Shown here: positions 1 to 7,294 of the stretch, piece by piece | Layout of the letters: each line of letters starts with the position of its first letter | Numbering within the stretch: the stretch's first letter is position 1 | Assembly (NCBI GenBank): GCA_002778535.1 | Contig: PFBP01000038.1 | Coordinates: 1-10,089 of the forward strand | Length of the DNA stretch: 10,089 bases | DNA from: Candidatus Kuenenbacteria bacterium CG10_big_fil_rev_8_21_14_0_10_36_11 | GTDB taxonomy: Bacteria > Patescibacteriota > Patescibacteriia > UBA2196 | Reading direction: 5' to 3' | Notes under the pieces: model-generated | What the model was told of the DNA's origin: nothing | The model's database searches: none | Seen by the model: only the letters and a program-made list of their open reading frames with translations | Made by a program: the position numbers and the translations under genes

Positions 1-69
1 AAAGCCACGAAACAAATTCTGGAAAATGTTTTAAAAACTTTGGGCGTTAGCGCGCCAGAAAAAATGTAA
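1..69 (+). CDS. C-terminal end of an unidentified upstream gene (partial)
   Basis: Frame 1 is open from the window edge to a TAA at 67-69 and gives 22 residues ending in GVSAPEKM. It stops five bases before the mpl start codon, so the two are probably co-transcribed. The position, directly before a Mur ligase, suggests an envelope or peptidoglycan gene, but 22 residues are too few to assign a family. No function is claimed. Confidence 0.6.
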   Translation, partial: KATKQILENVLKTLGVSAPEKM

Positions 70-74
70 AAATT

Positions 75-1679
75 ATGCCAAAAAACAGATCAATCCATTT
101 CATTGGAATTTCTGGCACAGCCATGGCATCGCTTGCCAGAGCTTTTAAAATTGCTGGATTTAAAATTACTGGTTCAGAAGCAGAACATATTTTTCCGCCC
201 ATGAGTAATTATTTAGTAAAAAACAAAATCAGATATTACGCACCGTTTAACGCTGATAAAGTTGGCAAGCCAGATGAAATTGTCATTGGCAACGCGCATT
301 ATTCAGCCGAAAATCCAGAGGTCGCGTATGCCAGGAAACATAATATTGAATTAGAACATTTTCCCCGTTTCATTGAAAAATATCTAATTAAAAAAAATTC
401 CGTGGTGGTGGCTGGCACTTATGCTAAAACAACGACTACTGCCATGCTGGCTTGGGTTTTAGATAAGTCAGGGAAAAATCCAAACTATATGTTGGGAGGC
501 ATTCCAATAAATTTCCAGCACGGCGCCGGCCTCGCCTCATCAGATTGGTCAGTGGTGGAAGGCGACGAATATCCGGCTGCCAGCCCATGGGATTTCTCGC
601 CGAAATTTGATTTTTATCATCCTAAATTTTTACTTTTGACTTCAGCAGAATGGGATCACATGGATATTTTCAAAACTAAAAAAAGTTATCTTGATGCTTT
701 TAAAAAATTAGTTGCAAGCGTGCCAAAAGATGGTTTGATTGTGGCAAAAATTGATGGAGAAAATCTGCGCGAAGTATTAAAAAGCGCAAAATGCAAAATA
801 ATTTTATATGCGGGTTGTCATCCTGAACTCCTGAAGGGAATGAATGATCCCGTGTTTTCCAAAAAAAATTTTTACTACATTGATCATATAAAAATTAACG
901 GCAAAATTACAGAATTTGTATTAAAAAAATATAACCACTACTCTGTCATTCCTCGTTCTTCTGCCACTCTCGCCCTCCCTGTCATTCCCGCGCAAGCGGG
1001 AATCCCATCTGCAAAACACAGAATCCTGAATCAGCGGAAAATTGCCAGTGGCAATTTGAGCCAGGATGACAAAAGTGCGCTGGATGAAAATATTATAATT
1101 GGCAAATTTACCACTCAACTTTTAGGCAAATTTAATTTAGAAAACTGGTGCGGAGCATTAGCTCTGGCTTTAGAATTAGGCGCGCCAGTAAAAATTCTAC
1201 AAAAAGCAGTGGCTGATTTTAAAGGCGTCAAAAGAAGATTGGAAATTCGGGCACAGAAAAATGGTGTAACAATTATTGACGACTTTGCCCATAGCCCAAG
1301 CAAGGCCAAACAATCTGTCATGGCTCTGAAAATTCATTTTCCCAAAGAAAAAATTTATGTTATTTTTGAACCAAACCGCGGTGGCCGATCTATCAAATGT
1401 TTAAAATCCTACAATAATGTTTTCAAGGGAGTTAATAAAATTTTTATTCCAAAACTTTCCAACTACAAACCAAAACCAGGAGTAATTGATGTTTCTGGTG
1501 CCGAACTTGCCCAATATTTAAGCCAGACGCACAAGAATGTTTCTTATGAAGAAAACAATGAAAAAATTTTAGCCTGGTTGAAAACCCATGCCAAAAAAAA
1601 TACTTTGATTGCGTTTTTAGGTTCCAGAGATTTTGGAGGGATGATTGAAAAAATGATCAATAAAATTAAAACAAAATAA
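75..1679 (+). CDS. mpl: Mpl-type Mur ligase (UDP-MurNAc:L-Ala-gamma-D-Glu-meso-DAP ligase family)
   Basis: This is a cytoplasmic ATP-dependent ligase of the MurC/Mpl group. Known Mpl enzymes attach recycled murein tripeptide to UDP-N-acetylmuramate; here the substrate is inferred. The N-terminal Rossmann region has GISGTAMASLA (about residues 12-22). The P-loop region reads GTYAKTTTT (114-122), where most relatives have GTxGKTT. Further family marks are VVEGDEYPAA, the segment AEWDHMDIF, IIDDFAHSPSKAK and EPNRGGRS, with GSRDFGG near the end. DDFAHSP and EGDEY resemble Mpl more than MurC. At 534 residues it is longer than E. coli Mpl (about 457). Around 44 of the extra residues (290-333) come from an inserted repeat that includes VIPAQAGIPS. 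No clear ribosome-binding site precedes the ATG. A MurC role in this organism cannot be excluded. Confidence 0.88.
   Translation: MPKNRSIHFIGISGTAMASLARAFKIAGFKITGSEAEHIFPPMSNYLVKNKIRYYAPFNADKVGKPDEIVIGNAHYSAENPEVAYARKHNIELEHFPRFIEKYLIKKNSVVVAGTYAKTTTTAMLAWVLDKSGKNPNYMLGGIPINFQHGAGLASSDWSVVEGDEYPAASPWDFSPKFDFYHPKFLLLTSAEWDHMDIFKTKKSYLDAFKKLVASVPKDGLIVAKIDGENLREVLKSAKCKIILYAGCHPELLKGMNDPVFSKKNFYYIDHIKINGKITEFVLKKYNHYSVIPRSSATLALPVIPAQAGIPSAKHRILNQRKIASGNLSQDDKSALDENIIIGKFTTQLLGKFNLENWCGALALALELGAPVKILQKAVADFKGVKRRLEIRAQKNGVTIIDDFAHSPSKAKQSVMALKIHFPKEKIYVIFEPNRGGRSIKCLKSYNNVFKGVNKIFIPKLSNYKPKPGVIDVSGAELAQYLSQTHKNVSYEENNEKILAWLKTHAKKNTLIAFLGSRDFGGMIEKMINKIKTK
944..1071. repeat. dRS3-like bipartite palindromic repeat inserted in mpl
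   Basis: The block begins TGTCATTCC (944-952) and ends AGGATGACA (1063-1071), roughly inverted ends. A second TGTCATTCC lies at 980-988. Inside are two palindromes: ATTCCCGCGCAAGCGGGAAT (984-1003), which fits the neisserial dRS3 pattern ATTCCC-N8-GGGAAT, and AAATTGCC-AGT-GGCAATTT (1039-1057). The reading frame of mpl passes through and gives VIPAQAGIPS, a peptide well known as the translation of this type of DNA repeat. Flanking protein sequence on both sides is ordinary Mur ligase. Confidence 0.75.
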
Positions 1680-1690
1680 TAAACTATTTG

Positions 1691-1752
1691 TTGGTTCAAG
1701 GTTAAACCTTGAACCATAATGCACCAAGGTTCAAAGTGCAACTTTGAACCAA
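1691..1752. repeat. Twin related palindromes between mpl and ftsW
   Basis: The first palindrome, 1692-1716, is perfect around one central base (TGGTTCAAGG on the left, CCTTGAACCA on the right). The second, 1728-1750, has the arms GGTTCAAAGT and ACTTTGAACC around GCA. The outer ends TTGGTTCAA (1691-1699) and TTGAACCAA (1744-1752) can also pair. Two related palindromes a short distance apart resemble a REP doublet. There is no T-run after either, so a simple intrinsic terminator is unlikely. The block nearly fills the mpl-ftsW gap. Confidence 0.7.
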
Positions 1753-1759
1753 TAATTGT

Positions 1760-2872
1760 ATGTGGCGCAAACATAAATTATCATCTTCATCAATAGATCA
1801 AAACACATCACTCATAATCATTTTTTTTGTTCTGATTGTTTTTGGTTTTGTGATGCTCTCTTCAGCTTCGTCCGTGATTGGCTACACTAATTTTGGCGAT
1901 AATTATTATTATCTCAAACATCAATTATTGTACGGTTTCTTGCCAGGCCTTTTTTTGTTTTTTCTTTGCCTTAAAATTCCTTACAAACTTTGGCAAAAAA
2001 ATGCGGTAAAAATTTTTCTTGCCTCGCTTGTCCTATTGGCTCTAGTTTTTATTCCTGCTTTTCAGTTAAAAAATAATCCGGCCAAATCATGGCTCATTAT
2101 CGCTAATTTTTCTCTCCAACCGTCGGAGATCGCCAAATTAGCTTTGATTATTTATCTCTCGGCTTGGTTCACAAAATCTAAAAATCACATTAAAAGTTTT
2201 TCTCACGGACTAATTCCATTTGCAATTTTTTTAAGCATAGTCGCTGTGTTAGTAACGCTTGAACCAGACATTGGCACGCTGATTGTTATCGTATTTATTG
2301 CTTACGCTATCTATTTTGCCGCTGGAGCCAAAATTAAACATTTTTTCAGTTTACTCGCCATCAGCGGCGTGGTTTTGGCTGGACTTATTATTTCCGCTCC
2401 TTATCGCTTTAATAGAATTTTGACTTTTCTCAATCCCGCAGGCAATACTCAGGATATTGGTTATCATATCAATCAAGCGCTTTTAGCTGTTGGCTCGGGC
2501 GGAATTTTTGGCCTTGGTCTTGGACAATCCAGACAGAAATTTGAATATCTGCCAGAAGTAGCCGGCGATTCTATTTTTGCCATCATAGCCGAAGAAATCG
2601 GTTTTATATTTTCTTTATTATTCATTATTCTGCTCATTATTTTTATTGCTAAAATTCTTAAAATATCTCAAAACTCGCCAGATGAATTTGTTAAATTGTT
2701 TACTGTTGGCATAGGCAGTTGGATAGGTCTTCAGTCACTCTTTAATATCGGCGCTATGATTGGCATTTTGCCATTAACCGGCGTGCCTTTGCCTTTTGTC
2801 AGTTTCGGCGGTACCGCGCTCATGGCACTAATGGCTTCATTTGGAATTTTAATAAATATGCTAAAAAAATAA
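1760..2872 (+). CDS. ftsW: FtsW-type SEDS peptidoglycan glycosyltransferase
   Basis: This is an integral membrane protein of the SEDS family, which polymerises lipid II into glycan strands together with a class B penicillin-binding protein at the division site. The 370 residues hold a series of hydrophobic segments from about residue 18 to the C-terminus. Family marks are the NFSLQPSEIAKLALI segment, the GLGLGQSRQKFEYLPE segment, the acidic EVAGDSIFA with Asp270 (position of the SEDS catalytic Asp), and LTGVPLPFVSFGGTAL near the end. These fit FtsW better than RodA, although the two are close. The start ATG at 1760 lies ten bases after the twin palindromes and has no Shine-Dalgarno sequence; no later ATG leaves the first membrane segment intact. 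The position after mpl fits a cell-wall cluster. Confidence 0.9.
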   Translation: MWRKHKLSSSSIDQNTSLIIIFFVLIVFGFVMLSSASSVIGYTNFGDNYYYLKHQLLYGFLPGLFLFFLCLKIPYKLWQKNAVKIFLASLVLLALVFIPAFQLKNNPAKSWLIIANFSLQPSEIAKLALIIYLSAWFTKSKNHIKSFSHGLIPFAIFLSIVAVLVTLEPDIGTLIVIVFIAYAIYFAAGAKIKHFFSLLAISGVVLAGLIISAPYRFNRILTFLNPAGNTQDIGYHINQALLAVGSGGIFGLGLGQSRQKFEYLPEVAGDSIFAIIAEEIGFIFSLLFIILLIIFIAKILKISQNSPDEFVKLFTVGIGSWIGLQSLFNIGAMIGILPLTGVPLPFVSFGGTALMALMASFGILINMLKK

Positions 2873-2873
2873 T

Positions 2874-2901
2874 TTGCGTCTTTCAAAAATTGATGTATAA
2901 T
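2874..2901 (+). promoter_or_regulatory. Sigma70-type promoter of the Hsp20 gene
   Basis: TTGCGT (2874-2879), 16 bases, then a perfect TATAAT (2896-2901). Transcription would begin near 2908 and leave a leader of about 36 nt before the ATG at 2944. I see no CIRCE operator (TTAGCACTC/GAGTGCTAA), so heat control by HrcA is not supported here. Confidence 0.6.
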
Positions 2902-2943
2902 AAAATTGTATCTGTGCATAAATTACTAACTAATTTTAATTTT

Positions 2944-3417
2944 ATGGCTAACTTTTTCAATAAAATAAAAAGAAACAACCCTGAATTAGAAGATGAAAAT
3001 TTGATAACGGAAAACTATAACAATCATGAAAAAATAGAATCTGATTTAACAAAAAATGAAACCGCCTGGAATAATAACGCTAATAATGAAGGCCAACTTT
3101 CAGTTGATGTTTTTCAAACCAGAGACAGTTTAATTATCAAATCAACTATTGCCGGAGTCAAACCAGAAAATATTGATATTTCTATTGATAATGATGTTTT
3201 AACCATCCGGGGCGAACGGCAAATGGAAGAAAAAACCGAAGTGACTGATTATTTTTATCAAGAATGCTATTGGGGCGGTTTTTCCCGCTCTGTTGTTTTA
3301 CCCATAGAAATCAAAGCTGATGAAGTGGAAGCTTCTATAAAAAATGGCGTCCTGACTGTTATTTTGCCAAAAGTTAAAAAAAATAAATCTGTGGCGGTTA
3401 AGGTGAAAAGTGAATGA
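2944..3417 (+). CDS. hsp20: Small heat-shock protein, Hsp20/alpha-crystallin family
   Basis: This is a cytoplasmic ATP-independent holdase that binds unfolding proteins as an oligomer. The 157 residues consist of a polar, Asn/Glu-rich N-terminal arm (about 1-50) and an alpha-crystallin domain (about 52-150). The domain opens with LSVDVFQTRDSLIIKS, has VLTIRGER in the middle and the signature NGVLTVILPK near the end. The C-terminal VAV resembles the I/V-x-I/V anchoring motif. The frame stays open upstream to a TTG at 2890, but that extension overlaps the -10 box at 2896-2901, so the ATG at 2944 is preferred. It follows ftsW by about 70 bases with its own promoter, so it is probably an independent stress gene. 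Confidence 0.92.
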   Translation: MANFFNKIKRNNPELEDENLITENYNNHEKIESDLTKNETAWNNNANNEGQLSVDVFQTRDSLIIKSTIAGVKPENIDISIDNDVLTIRGERQMEEKTEVTDYFYQECYWGGFSRSVVLPIEIKADEVEASIKNGVLTVILPKVKKNKSVAVKVKSE

Positions 3418-3447
3418 AATTCGCTTTTTATCCTGAACCTATTTTAT

Positions 3448-5313
3448 ATGGCCGAGCCTAAAAAAACTCGCAATTATTATCGCAAATGGCTGGTTCTTTT
3501 ACTGGTCATTTTTTTGTTATTATCAATTGCGCTCGCCAGTAGCGTCCTCTGGCTGGAAACAAAATATCAGGATAAATTTTATCCTGGTTTAAAACTGGCC
3601 GGCGTCAGTTTGGGCGGCTTAACTCAATCACAAGCTCAAAAAATATTTTCAGCTAAAATTGAAGAATTTAATCGCGAAGGCCAAAAATTTTTTTATCAAA
3701 ACAAAAAAATCACTCTCTCGCCCGTGGTAATCGCCACTGCTGATCCAGATCTTTCTTACGAACTTATAAATTTTAATTTTCATAACACGCTCACAAAAAT
3801 CTATGAGCTTGGCCGCGGCAAAAACTTTTTAGACAAATTTTGGCAGAAAATCAGACTGATCTTCCTGCCAAAAAATTACTCTCTTCAGGTTAACTTAAAT
3901 GAAACGGCCATAAAAAAAATTCTTAGCGACAATTTTCAGAGCTATGAAAAAAACGGCCGCAATCCGGCTGTAAAATTTACCGCTGATAAATTAGGCGTCA
4001 TACCGGAACAAATTGGTTTAAATTTTAATTATAGCCAGGTACTGAAACAGCTGAATTTAAATTTGCAAAACTTAACTTGGGAGCCGATTGAATTAAAACT
4101 AATTATTACAGAACCAAATTTTAAAATATCCGATACTCAATTTTTATGGCCTGAAATAGAAAAAATCATTGGCATATCAAATATATCATTCACAGCAACT
4201 ACCACGGAAGCGAACAAAATCGTGCAAAAAACTTGGCCCATCAGCCAGACTGAATTAAAAAAATGGCTTGATTTTAGTTGGGATTCTGAAGAGAAAAAAC
4301 CAATTTTGATTTTTGAACCGCTGGCTGTGTCAGAAACATTAAAAAATTTAAACACTGGATTAGAAAAACCGGTGCGCGAAGCCAAGTTTGTGATCGCTAA
4401 TAACAAAGTAGAACAATTTCAAACTTCCAGTCCCGGAATCGCTATTGATTTAGAAGCGACAATTAAAAACTTAACGCAAAAAATTATTATTCAAAAAAAT
4501 AATTCAGCTGAAATCGTCACTCATAGCCAAGAGCCAGTAGTAACCACGGAAAATGTCAATCAATTAGGCATCAAAGAACTCTTGGGTGCGGGCGAATCAA
4601 GCTACCTTAATTCGCCTGTTAACAGGCGGCATAATATAAAGACAGGGGCCGAGGCTATCAATGGCACCCTAATTAAACCAGGCGAAGAATTTTCCCTAAA
4701 TGATGTTCTGGGCAATATTACCGCTGATAAAGGCTATCTGCCGGAATTAGTCATTAAAGGCAACAAAACCATACCTGAATATGGCGGCGGGCTTTGCCAA
4801 ATTGCGACGACCATGTTTCGTTTAGCAATTAATACCGGCTTAAAAATCACGGAACGAAAGCCGCATGCTTACCGCGTTTCTTATTACGAACCAGCTGGCA
4901 CTGATGCGACTATCTATGCTCCGCATCCAGATTTAAAATTTATCAATGACACTCCTAATTATCTCTTACTTCAAACCCAAGTTGATGAGGCCTCAAGCCA
5001 ATTGCGTTTTGAATTCTTTGGCACTTCTGACAATCGGCAAACCACTACGACCGCGCCCAGAGTTTTTAATATTGTACCCCCGGGTGAAATTAAATATATT
5101 GAAACCACAGACTTGCCGCCTGAAAAAATTAAATGTACGGAAATCGCTCATAGCGGCGCTGATGCTGAATTCACCAGAACAATTGTTTGGCCGGACGGCA
5201 AAAAACAGGAAGATATTTTCCAATCGCATTATCGGCCTTGGCAAGCTGTCTGTTTAGTCGGCGTTGATCCTAACAAAAAAACAACCAGTACGGATGAAAT
5301 TATCAATAATTAG
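3448..5313 (+). CDS. VanW-family membrane-anchored protein
   Basis: A basic N-terminus is followed by one membrane segment (about residues 13-36); the rest should lie outside the membrane. Two regions (about 45-170 and 230-365) look like the PG_binding_4/YoaR-type repeats that usually precede VanW domains. The VanW domain (about 385-515) is clear: AINGTLIKPGEEFSLND, then PEYGGGLCQIATTMFRLAI, then PHAYRVSYY and DATIYAP. A tail of about 105 residues follows. VanW was first seen in vanB-type clusters, but its biochemical role is unknown, so no resistance function is implied. The location after mpl, ftsW and hsp20 fits a cell-surface role. The ATG at 3448 starts 30 bases after hsp20, so read-through from that promoter is possible. 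Its stop codon overlaps that of the convergent gene. Confidence 0.9.
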   Translation: MAEPKKTRNYYRKWLVLLLVIFLLLSIALASSVLWLETKYQDKFYPGLKLAGVSLGGLTQSQAQKIFSAKIEEFNREGQKFFYQNKKITLSPVVIATADPDLSYELINFNFHNTLTKIYELGRGKNFLDKFWQKIRLIFLPKNYSLQVNLNETAIKKILSDNFQSYEKNGRNPAVKFTADKLGVIPEQIGLNFNYSQVLKQLNLNLQNLTWEPIELKLIITEPNFKISDTQFLWPEIEKIIGISNISFTATTTEANKIVQKTWPISQTELKKWLDFSWDSEEKKPILIFEPLAVSETLKNLNTGLEKPVREAKFVIANNKVEQFQTSSPGIAIDLEATIKNLTQKIIIQKNNSAEIVTHSQEPVVTTENVNQLGIKELLGAGESSYLNSPVNRRHNIKTGAEAINGTLIKPGEEFSLNDVLGNITADKGYLPELVIKGNKTIPEYGGGLCQIATTMFRLAINTGLKITERKPHAYRVSYYEPAGTDATIYAPHPDLKFINDTPNYLLLQTQVDEASSQLRFEFFGTSDNRQTTTTAPRVFNIVPPGEIKYIETTDLPPEKIKCTEIAHSGADAEFTRTIVWPDGKKQEDIFQSHYRPWQAVCLVGVDPNKKTTSTDEIINN

Positions 5314-5729
5314 AAAAGTAAAATTTTGTTTTGTAAATAATGAGGTAATAATATTTTTGTAACTCCGACCTTCTTGTCTGCTATTGGTAAATTAATTGAC
5401 ATTTGCATTTTATTTTCTATTCTTATAGCACCTTTTTTAGAATTATTGATCAAGGCAACAGCTGATTCAATTCCGTTACGATAAATAAAAGCACTTTGAT
5501 AGCTATCCGGTAGATTAATAATTTCTAAAATTTTTTCTGATTTATTTTTATTTAAAACATTTTTTATTGTGGAATTTATTTCCATGGTTTTTTTGTTAGC
5601 TATTAACCATGGTTGCATTTGATAATAATTTATACCAATTAAACATATGACATACATCAAAAATAAGATTTTAAAATTTTTATTATTTTTCATTATTTGC
5701 AAATATTTTGTTTTAAAAAATATTTTCAT
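5310..5729 (-). CDS. Small membrane-anchored protein of unknown function
   Basis: I do not recognise this 139-residue protein. It has a lysine-rich N-terminus, one hydrophobic segment (about residues 19-36, KILFLMYVICLIGINYY) and a soluble part of about 100 residues. That layout suits a signal anchor with the C-terminal part outside. A second ATG at 5693 (residue 13, MKNNKNF) gives a more typical short anchor and may be the true start. The gene lies 31 bases after the transposase stop, in the same direction, directly behind a REP-like unit. Its stop codon at 5310-5312 overlaps the vanW stop. It is very AT-rich and could be a poorly conserved or decaying gene. Confidence 0.5.
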   Translation of the reverse strand: MKIFFKTKYLQIMKNNKNFKILFLMYVICLIGINYYQMQPWLIANKKTMEINSTIKNVLNKNKSEKILEIINLPDSYQSAFIYRNGIESAVALINNSKKGAIRIENKMQMSINLPIADKKVGVTKILLPHYLQNKILLF

Positions 5730-5740
5730 AATATTTTTTA

Positions 5741-5765
5741 GACAACCACAAGGATTGCCCCTACG
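5741..5765 (-). repeat. REP-like unit at the transposase stop codon
   Basis: On the minus strand this reads GTAGGGGCAATCC, then TTGT, then GGTTGTC, an imperfect hairpin. It is a diverged copy of the unit at 5990-6016 (GTAGGGGCAACC ... GGTTGCCCC). The TAG that ends the transposase frame (5761-5763) is the TAG inside this repeat. Confidence 0.65.
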
Positions 5766-6411
5766 AGAAAAACAATTTGTCTTGTTCCCAATTATAAGGA
5801 TTATTCAAAATATATTCCTGGATATAATTTAAAGATTTTTCATTTCTTATAATATGTTCGTAATAATTTCGTTGCCATAATTTATTATAAAATGGCGGCC
5901 AATAATTATTTTTTACGCCATCAATATATTTTTTGGTGGTCAATGTTTTAAACCGATGAACAACATCGCATAACGACATTGCCGTTCCCGTAGGGGCAAC
6001 CCCCTGTGGTTGCCCCGTTATATTTTGTGGTTGCCCAATTGGGCAGGTACGGGGGCCTGAATTAATATTTGGGCAGGCACGGGGGCCTGAATTAATATTT
6101 GGGCAGGCACGGGGGCCTGCCCCTACAAATAATTTAAATTTATTTTTGATTATAATAATTCCGTGGATATGATTTGGCATAATTTGAAACGCGTCAATTT
6201 CAATACCATAATAAAATTGCGGCATTTCATTCCATACCGATTGAATCATTTTTCCCGCCTCATTTAAAATCATATTACCAGCAACGATTTTGCCAAACAA
6301 ACATTCTCTGTTTTGCGCACAAATGGTAATAAAATAGGCGCCACTATTTGAATAATCATATTTTGGCAATCTAATAGAATGACGGTGGTGAATTTCAGAA
6401 TTATACGGCAT
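5761..6411 (-). CDS. REP-associated tyrosine transposase (RAYT), Y1/HUH superfamily
   Basis: This is a single-strand-specific HUH endonuclease related to IS200/IS605 TnpA; RAYTs are thought to move or process REP palindromes. The N-terminus MPYNSEIHHRHSIRLPKYDY and the segment YFITICAQNRECLFG are typical. The HUH motif is NHIHGIIII (His81 and His83). The catalytic tyrosine should lie in the helix WQRNYYEHIIRNEKSL (Tyr183/Tyr184), followed by YIQEYILNNP. Between them, residues about 96-142 are not transposase sequence: they are the translation of several REP-like repeats (GPRACPNIN repeated, then GQPQ). Apart from this, both catalytic motifs are intact, so activity is possible. It starts 41 bases after lspA. 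No inverted repeats of a complete insertion sequence are visible, which agrees with a domesticated single-copy RAYT. Confidence 0.88.
   Translation of the reverse strand: MPYNSEIHHRHSIRLPKYDYSNSGAYFITICAQNRECLFGKIVAGNMILNEAGKMIQSVWNEMPQFYYGIEIDAFQIMPNHIHGIIIIKNKFKLFVGAGPRACPNINSGPRACPNINSGPRTCPIGQPQNITGQPQGVAPTGTAMSLCDVVHRFKTLTTKKYIDGVKNNYWPPFYNKLWQRNYYEHIIRNEKSLNYIQEYILNNPYNWEQDKLFFS
5990..6016. repeat. REP-like palindrome inside the transposase gene (GGGGCAACC type)
   Basis: GGGGCAACC (5993-6001) and GGTTGCCCC (6008-6016) form a 9-bp stem with a 6-base loop. A partial copy (TGTGGTTGCCC) follows at 6026-6036, and TGCCCAATTGGGCA (6032-6045) is a perfect palindrome that joins this unit to the next repeat array. 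All are read through in frame by the transposase. Confidence 0.75.
6041..6127. repeat. Three tandem REP-like units with 30-base period inside the transposase gene
   Basis: A core of about 20 bases (GGGCAGGCACGGGGGCCTG) occurs at 6041, 6071 and 6101, and the spacer GAATTAATATTT is the same between copies. The period of 30 bases equals ten codons, so the frame is kept. The copy at 6101-6122 has a full hairpin: GGGCAGGC, loop ACGGGG, GCCTGCCC. The first copy differs by one base (GGTAC). On the coding strand the outer end reads TGTAGGGGCAGGC, the same start as the other REP-like units here. Confidence 0.85.
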
Positions 6412-6451
6412 TTTTCAAAAAATCAAAAACAAACAATTTTTACTAATTTGA

Positions 6452-6895
6452 TTATTTTAAACATTTATCACTCCTGCAAATCAGCTGTAAAATCAAAATA
6501 ATCACTCCCGCCATTATCATCACATCAGCTAAGTTATTATAAAAAAAATAAAAATTCAAATAATCAACAATAAAACCAAATCTAAAGCGGTCAATCAAAT
6601 TACTGATAATACCGGCGGCCAGCAGCAAATAACCAGTAGCCAGCAGCAAATGTTTATTTTTCAGCGACGCAAGCAATTGCCAAAAAATTAAAAACAAGAC
6701 AATAATTACTATAAGATAAAAATATAAAAATAATTCTCCTGAAATTTTTAAAGAAAAAGCAATGCCGGAATTTTTATAAAAAAATATCTTACCGGCCACG
6801 CTCAAATTTTTTAACACCCTGTCCAAAATAAAAAAAGCCAAGCCTGCAAGACTTAGCCAGACAACCCTCTTATCAGTGTAGATTCGTATTCCCAT
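6452..6895 (-). CDS. lspA: Lipoprotein signal peptidase (signal peptidase II)
   Basis: This inner-membrane aspartyl protease removes the signal peptide of prolipoproteins after lipid attachment. The 147 residues have four hydrophobic segments. Conserved boxes are YKNSGIAFS (40-48), AAGIISNLIDRFRFG (93-107) and NNLADVMI (120-127). The expected catalytic aspartates are Asp102 (NLIDR) and Asp124 (NLAD). The length is slightly below the usual 150-170. It starts 20 bases after the TraR/DksA gene, a pair also seen in other bacteria (ylyA-lspA in Bacillus), so the two probably share a transcript. A weak AT-only stem (6421-6427 with 6447-6453) followed by a U-run at the stop may end the message. Confidence 0.93.
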   Translation of the reverse strand: MGIRIYTDKRVVWLSLAGLAFFILDRVLKNLSVAGKIFFYKNSGIAFSLKISGELFLYFYLIVIIVLFLIFWQLLASLKNKHLLLATGYLLLAAGIISNLIDRFRFGFIVDYLNFYFFYNNLADVMIMAGVIILILQLICRSDKCLK

Positions 6896-6915
6896 TTGTG
6901 TTACTTTGTATGATC

Positions 6916-7287
6916 TTATAACTCGCCTTTAAATTTCTTCTTGCAATCAACGCAGGAAGAACTGGTCGGCCTGGCCAAAAGACGCTCCGGATCAATTTCT
7001 TTGCCGCAATATTTACAAACGCCATAAGCGTCTGATGCAATTTTTTGCAAAGCATTTTTAACATCGCGCAGTTCATCTTCCAAAGTATGCTCTAAAGAAA
7101 GCCTGTCTTCAAACGCTATGACTTCTTGGGCATTTTCGTCAATCTCACTGCCAAAATCAGGATATTCTGCCTGATAATCATCCTTGTTATGAGCATTGCG
7201 CCCAGCAAAACTGGCCAGCTCTTTTTCTAAGCGGGTCTTATCTTGCTCTAAAATAGTCTGAATTTTAGCTAATAATTCTTTCTCCAT
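6916..7287 (-). CDS. TraR/DksA-type zinc-finger protein
   Basis: The 123 residues contain an N-terminal coiled coil (about 1-85) and a four-cysteine zinc finger, CKYCGKEI ... CVDC (C-x2-C and C-x2-C). Relatives bind in the secondary channel of RNA polymerase and change promoter output, often with ppGpp; that role is inferred here. The acidic stretch YPDFGSEIDENAQ may be the coiled-coil tip. The frame extends upstream to a TTG at 7323, but that region is the promoter, so the ATG at 7287 is the supported start. With the -10 box only seven bases before the ATG, the message should be leaderless or nearly so. lspA follows after 20 bases. Confidence 0.88.
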   Translation of the reverse strand: MEKELLAKIQTILEQDKTRLEKELASFAGRNAHNKDDYQAEYPDFGSEIDENAQEVIAFEDRLSLEHTLEDELRDVKNALQKIASDAYGVCKYCGKEIDPERLLARPTSSSCVDCKKKFKGEL

Positions 7288-7294
7288 ATAAACC

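Noticed and set aside
921..1118. Minus-strand frame of 65 residues inside mpl
   Set aside because: It is the mirror of the palindromic repeat inserted in mpl; there is no family likeness and the plus-strand Mur ligase frame continues on both sides.
2890..2943. Longer Hsp20 start at 2890
   Set aside because: It overlaps the -10 box, and transcription would start after it.
5990..6127. CRISPR array
   Set aside because: The units are directly adjacent with identical short spacers, lie within a coding frame, and no cas gene is present.
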